Below are positions 63,064-64,000 of a stretch of DNA of 64,000 nucleotides, one piece after another; the stretch's first letter is position 1; each line of letters begins with the position of its first letter. The DNA is from an uncultured Pseudomonadota bacterium. GTDB taxonomy: Bacteria; Pseudomonadota; Gammaproteobacteria; Steroidobacterales; Steroidobacteraceae. The position numbers were made by a program, and so were the translations under genes. The notes beneath the pieces are model-generated. The model was not told the origin of the DNA. It made no database searches and saw only the letters and a program-made list of their open reading frames with translations. The stretch spans positions 62,001-126,000 of the forward strand of contig CAISEB010000018.1 of assembly GCA_903884235.1 (NCBI GenBank), written 5' to 3'.

Positions 63064-63810
63064 TTGATAGGTCGGGACCATGCCACTGCCCCGTCGAGCT
63101 GCCCCGGCGCGCGCACGAACCGCCTGCTCGCCGCGCTTCCTGAAATCGACTGGGCGCTGGTCGAGCCCCATCTTGTGCCAGCCAAGCTGGCGCTCGGTGC
63201 GCCCGTGTATGAGTCGGGGCAGCATATCGAGCACGTCTACTTTCCGGTCACGGCGATCATTTCGTTGCTCTACGTCTTGGAGAACGGGTCGTCGGCCGAG
63301 ATCGCCATCGTCGGGCGCGAAGGCCTCGTGGGCGTTTCACTCTTCATGGGAGGCGAATCGACCCCGAGTCGCGCGGTCGTGCAGAGCGAAGGGTGGGTCT
63401 ACAGGCTGCCCGGCCGCATCCTGAAACGGGAGTTCGTCCGCGGTGGAGAGCTGCAGCACCTGATGCTGCGCTACACCCAGGCGCTGCTGACACAGATGGC
63501 GCAGACGGCGGTCTGCAACCGGCATCATTCCATCGATCAGCAACTTTGCCGCTGGCTGCTGCTCAGCCTGGATCGCCTCGAGAGCAACGAATTGACGATG
63601 ACCCAGGAGCTGATCGCGAACATGCTCGGGGTTCGCCGCGAGGGCGTCACGGAAGCGGCCGGGAATCTCCAGGAGGCCAAGCTCATCTCCTATTCGCGCG
63701 GGAAGATCACGGTACTCGACCGACCCGCCTTGGAAGCGCGCTGCTGCGAGTGCTACGAAGTCGTGCGCAAGGAATCGAATCGGCTGTTCGCACACCCATC
63801 GGCCGGGTAA
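63064..63810 (+). CDS. Crp/Fnr-family transcriptional regulator
   Basis: A 248-residue regulator. The N-terminal cyclic-nucleotide-like beta barrel (ESGQHIEHVYFPVTAIISLLY, then VGREGLVGVSLFMGG) is followed by a dimer helix (LMLRYTQALLTQMAQTAVCNRHHSIDQQLCRWLLLSLDRL) and a winged helix (TMTQELIANMLGVRREGVTEAAGNLQEAKLISYSRGKI). The segment aligned to the cAMP pocket is not that of CRP, and there is no Fnr-type Cys cluster. The start given is TTG at 63064; other starts are possible. Its signal is unknown, and it should not be assumed to bind the CRP site at fleQ. Confidence 0.85.
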   Translation: MIGRDHATAPSSCPGARTNRLLAALPEIDWALVEPHLVPAKLALGAPVYESGQHIEHVYFPVTAIISLLYVLENGSSAEIAIVGREGLVGVSLFMGGESTPSRAVVQSEGWVYRLPGRILKREFVRGGELQHLMLRYTQALLTQMAQTAVCNRHHSIDQQLCRWLLLSLDRLESNELTMTQELIANMLGVRREGVTEAAGNLQEAKLISYSRGKITVLDRPALEARCCECYEVVRKESNRLFAHPSAG

Positions 63811-64000
63811 AGCGGCCCGAAATCTCAGCCGCGCGGCGAAGTGATTTGGCAGACGACGCGGGCAAACTGGTGGGCGTTACCCGGGAAGTCACTGAACGCC
63901 AACGCACCACGCTTCCTGCAGATGCGCGCGCACGCGCACTTTCCCTGCTCGTTTGGGCGTCGGCAACGAGCCTCGACCGTGCCGGGGGAGCGCGCCGGGA

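Overview
The window is GC-rich, densely coded bacterial chromosome. Its core, about 2.7 to 41.6 kb, is one nearly complete polar-type flagellar regulon. The order and the presence of flhF, fleN, fliA, motC/motD and fleQ resemble Pseudomonas and Xanthomonas layouts, so I infer a motile gammaproteobacterium, perhaps of the Xanthomonadales/Nevskiales/Steroidobacterales side. No rRNA, tRNA, CRISPR array or insertion sequence was seen.

Layout. 0-2.7 kb: the 3' part of a PQQ-dehydrogenase/cytochrome c fusion, then an HDOD gene. 2.7-9.4 kb (minus): flhA-flhF-fleN-fliA-motC-motD. 9.4-15 kb (minus): fliL-M-N-O-P-Q-R-flhB. 15-23.4 kb (minus): a sigma54 activator, then fliE-F-G-H-I, a duplicated mini-fliJ, fliJ and fliK. 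23.4-24.7 kb: fleQ. 25-29 kb (minus): fliC, fliD, fliS and a PilZ-like gene. 29-39.7 kb (minus): flgB through flgL. 39.9-41.6 kb (plus): flgA, flgM, flgN. 41.7-42.6 kb: a second HDOD gene. Downstream are an exported HD-domain protein and a minus-strand catabolic array: soxB-D-A-G, a dimethylglycine/sarcosine dehydrogenase, a LysR regulator, an MttB-like methyltransferase, an MFS transporter, an acyl-CoA ligase and histidine ammonia-lyase. The last 5 kb hold a YidB-like protein, a DUF3761-like exported protein, an EAL-GGDEF protein and a Crp/Fnr regulator.

Regulation can be read from the DNA. Five sigma54 (-24/-12) promoters lie upstream of the fliE-operon activator, fliL, flhA, flgB and flgA. 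Three strong sigma28 promoters lie upstream of fliC, flgM and the second HDOD gene, and a weaker fourth is upstream of the first HDOD gene. A perfect TGTGA-N6-TCACA CRP/Vfr-type site lies upstream of fleQ. This gives a readable hierarchy: CRP-like input to FleQ, FleQ/sigma54 to the basal body, hook and second activator, then FliA to flagellin, FlgM and the two flanking HDOD proteins. The unusual points are the mini-FliJ duplication, a FlhF with altered GTPase motifs, two activators lacking the usual N-terminal regulatory domain, and HDOD genes bracketing the locus under FliA-type promoters.

The catabolic array looks like oxidative N-demethylation of dimethylglycine and sarcosine to glycine, with the released one-carbon units going to folate. 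The MttB-like protein hints at a quaternary amine as the initial substrate.
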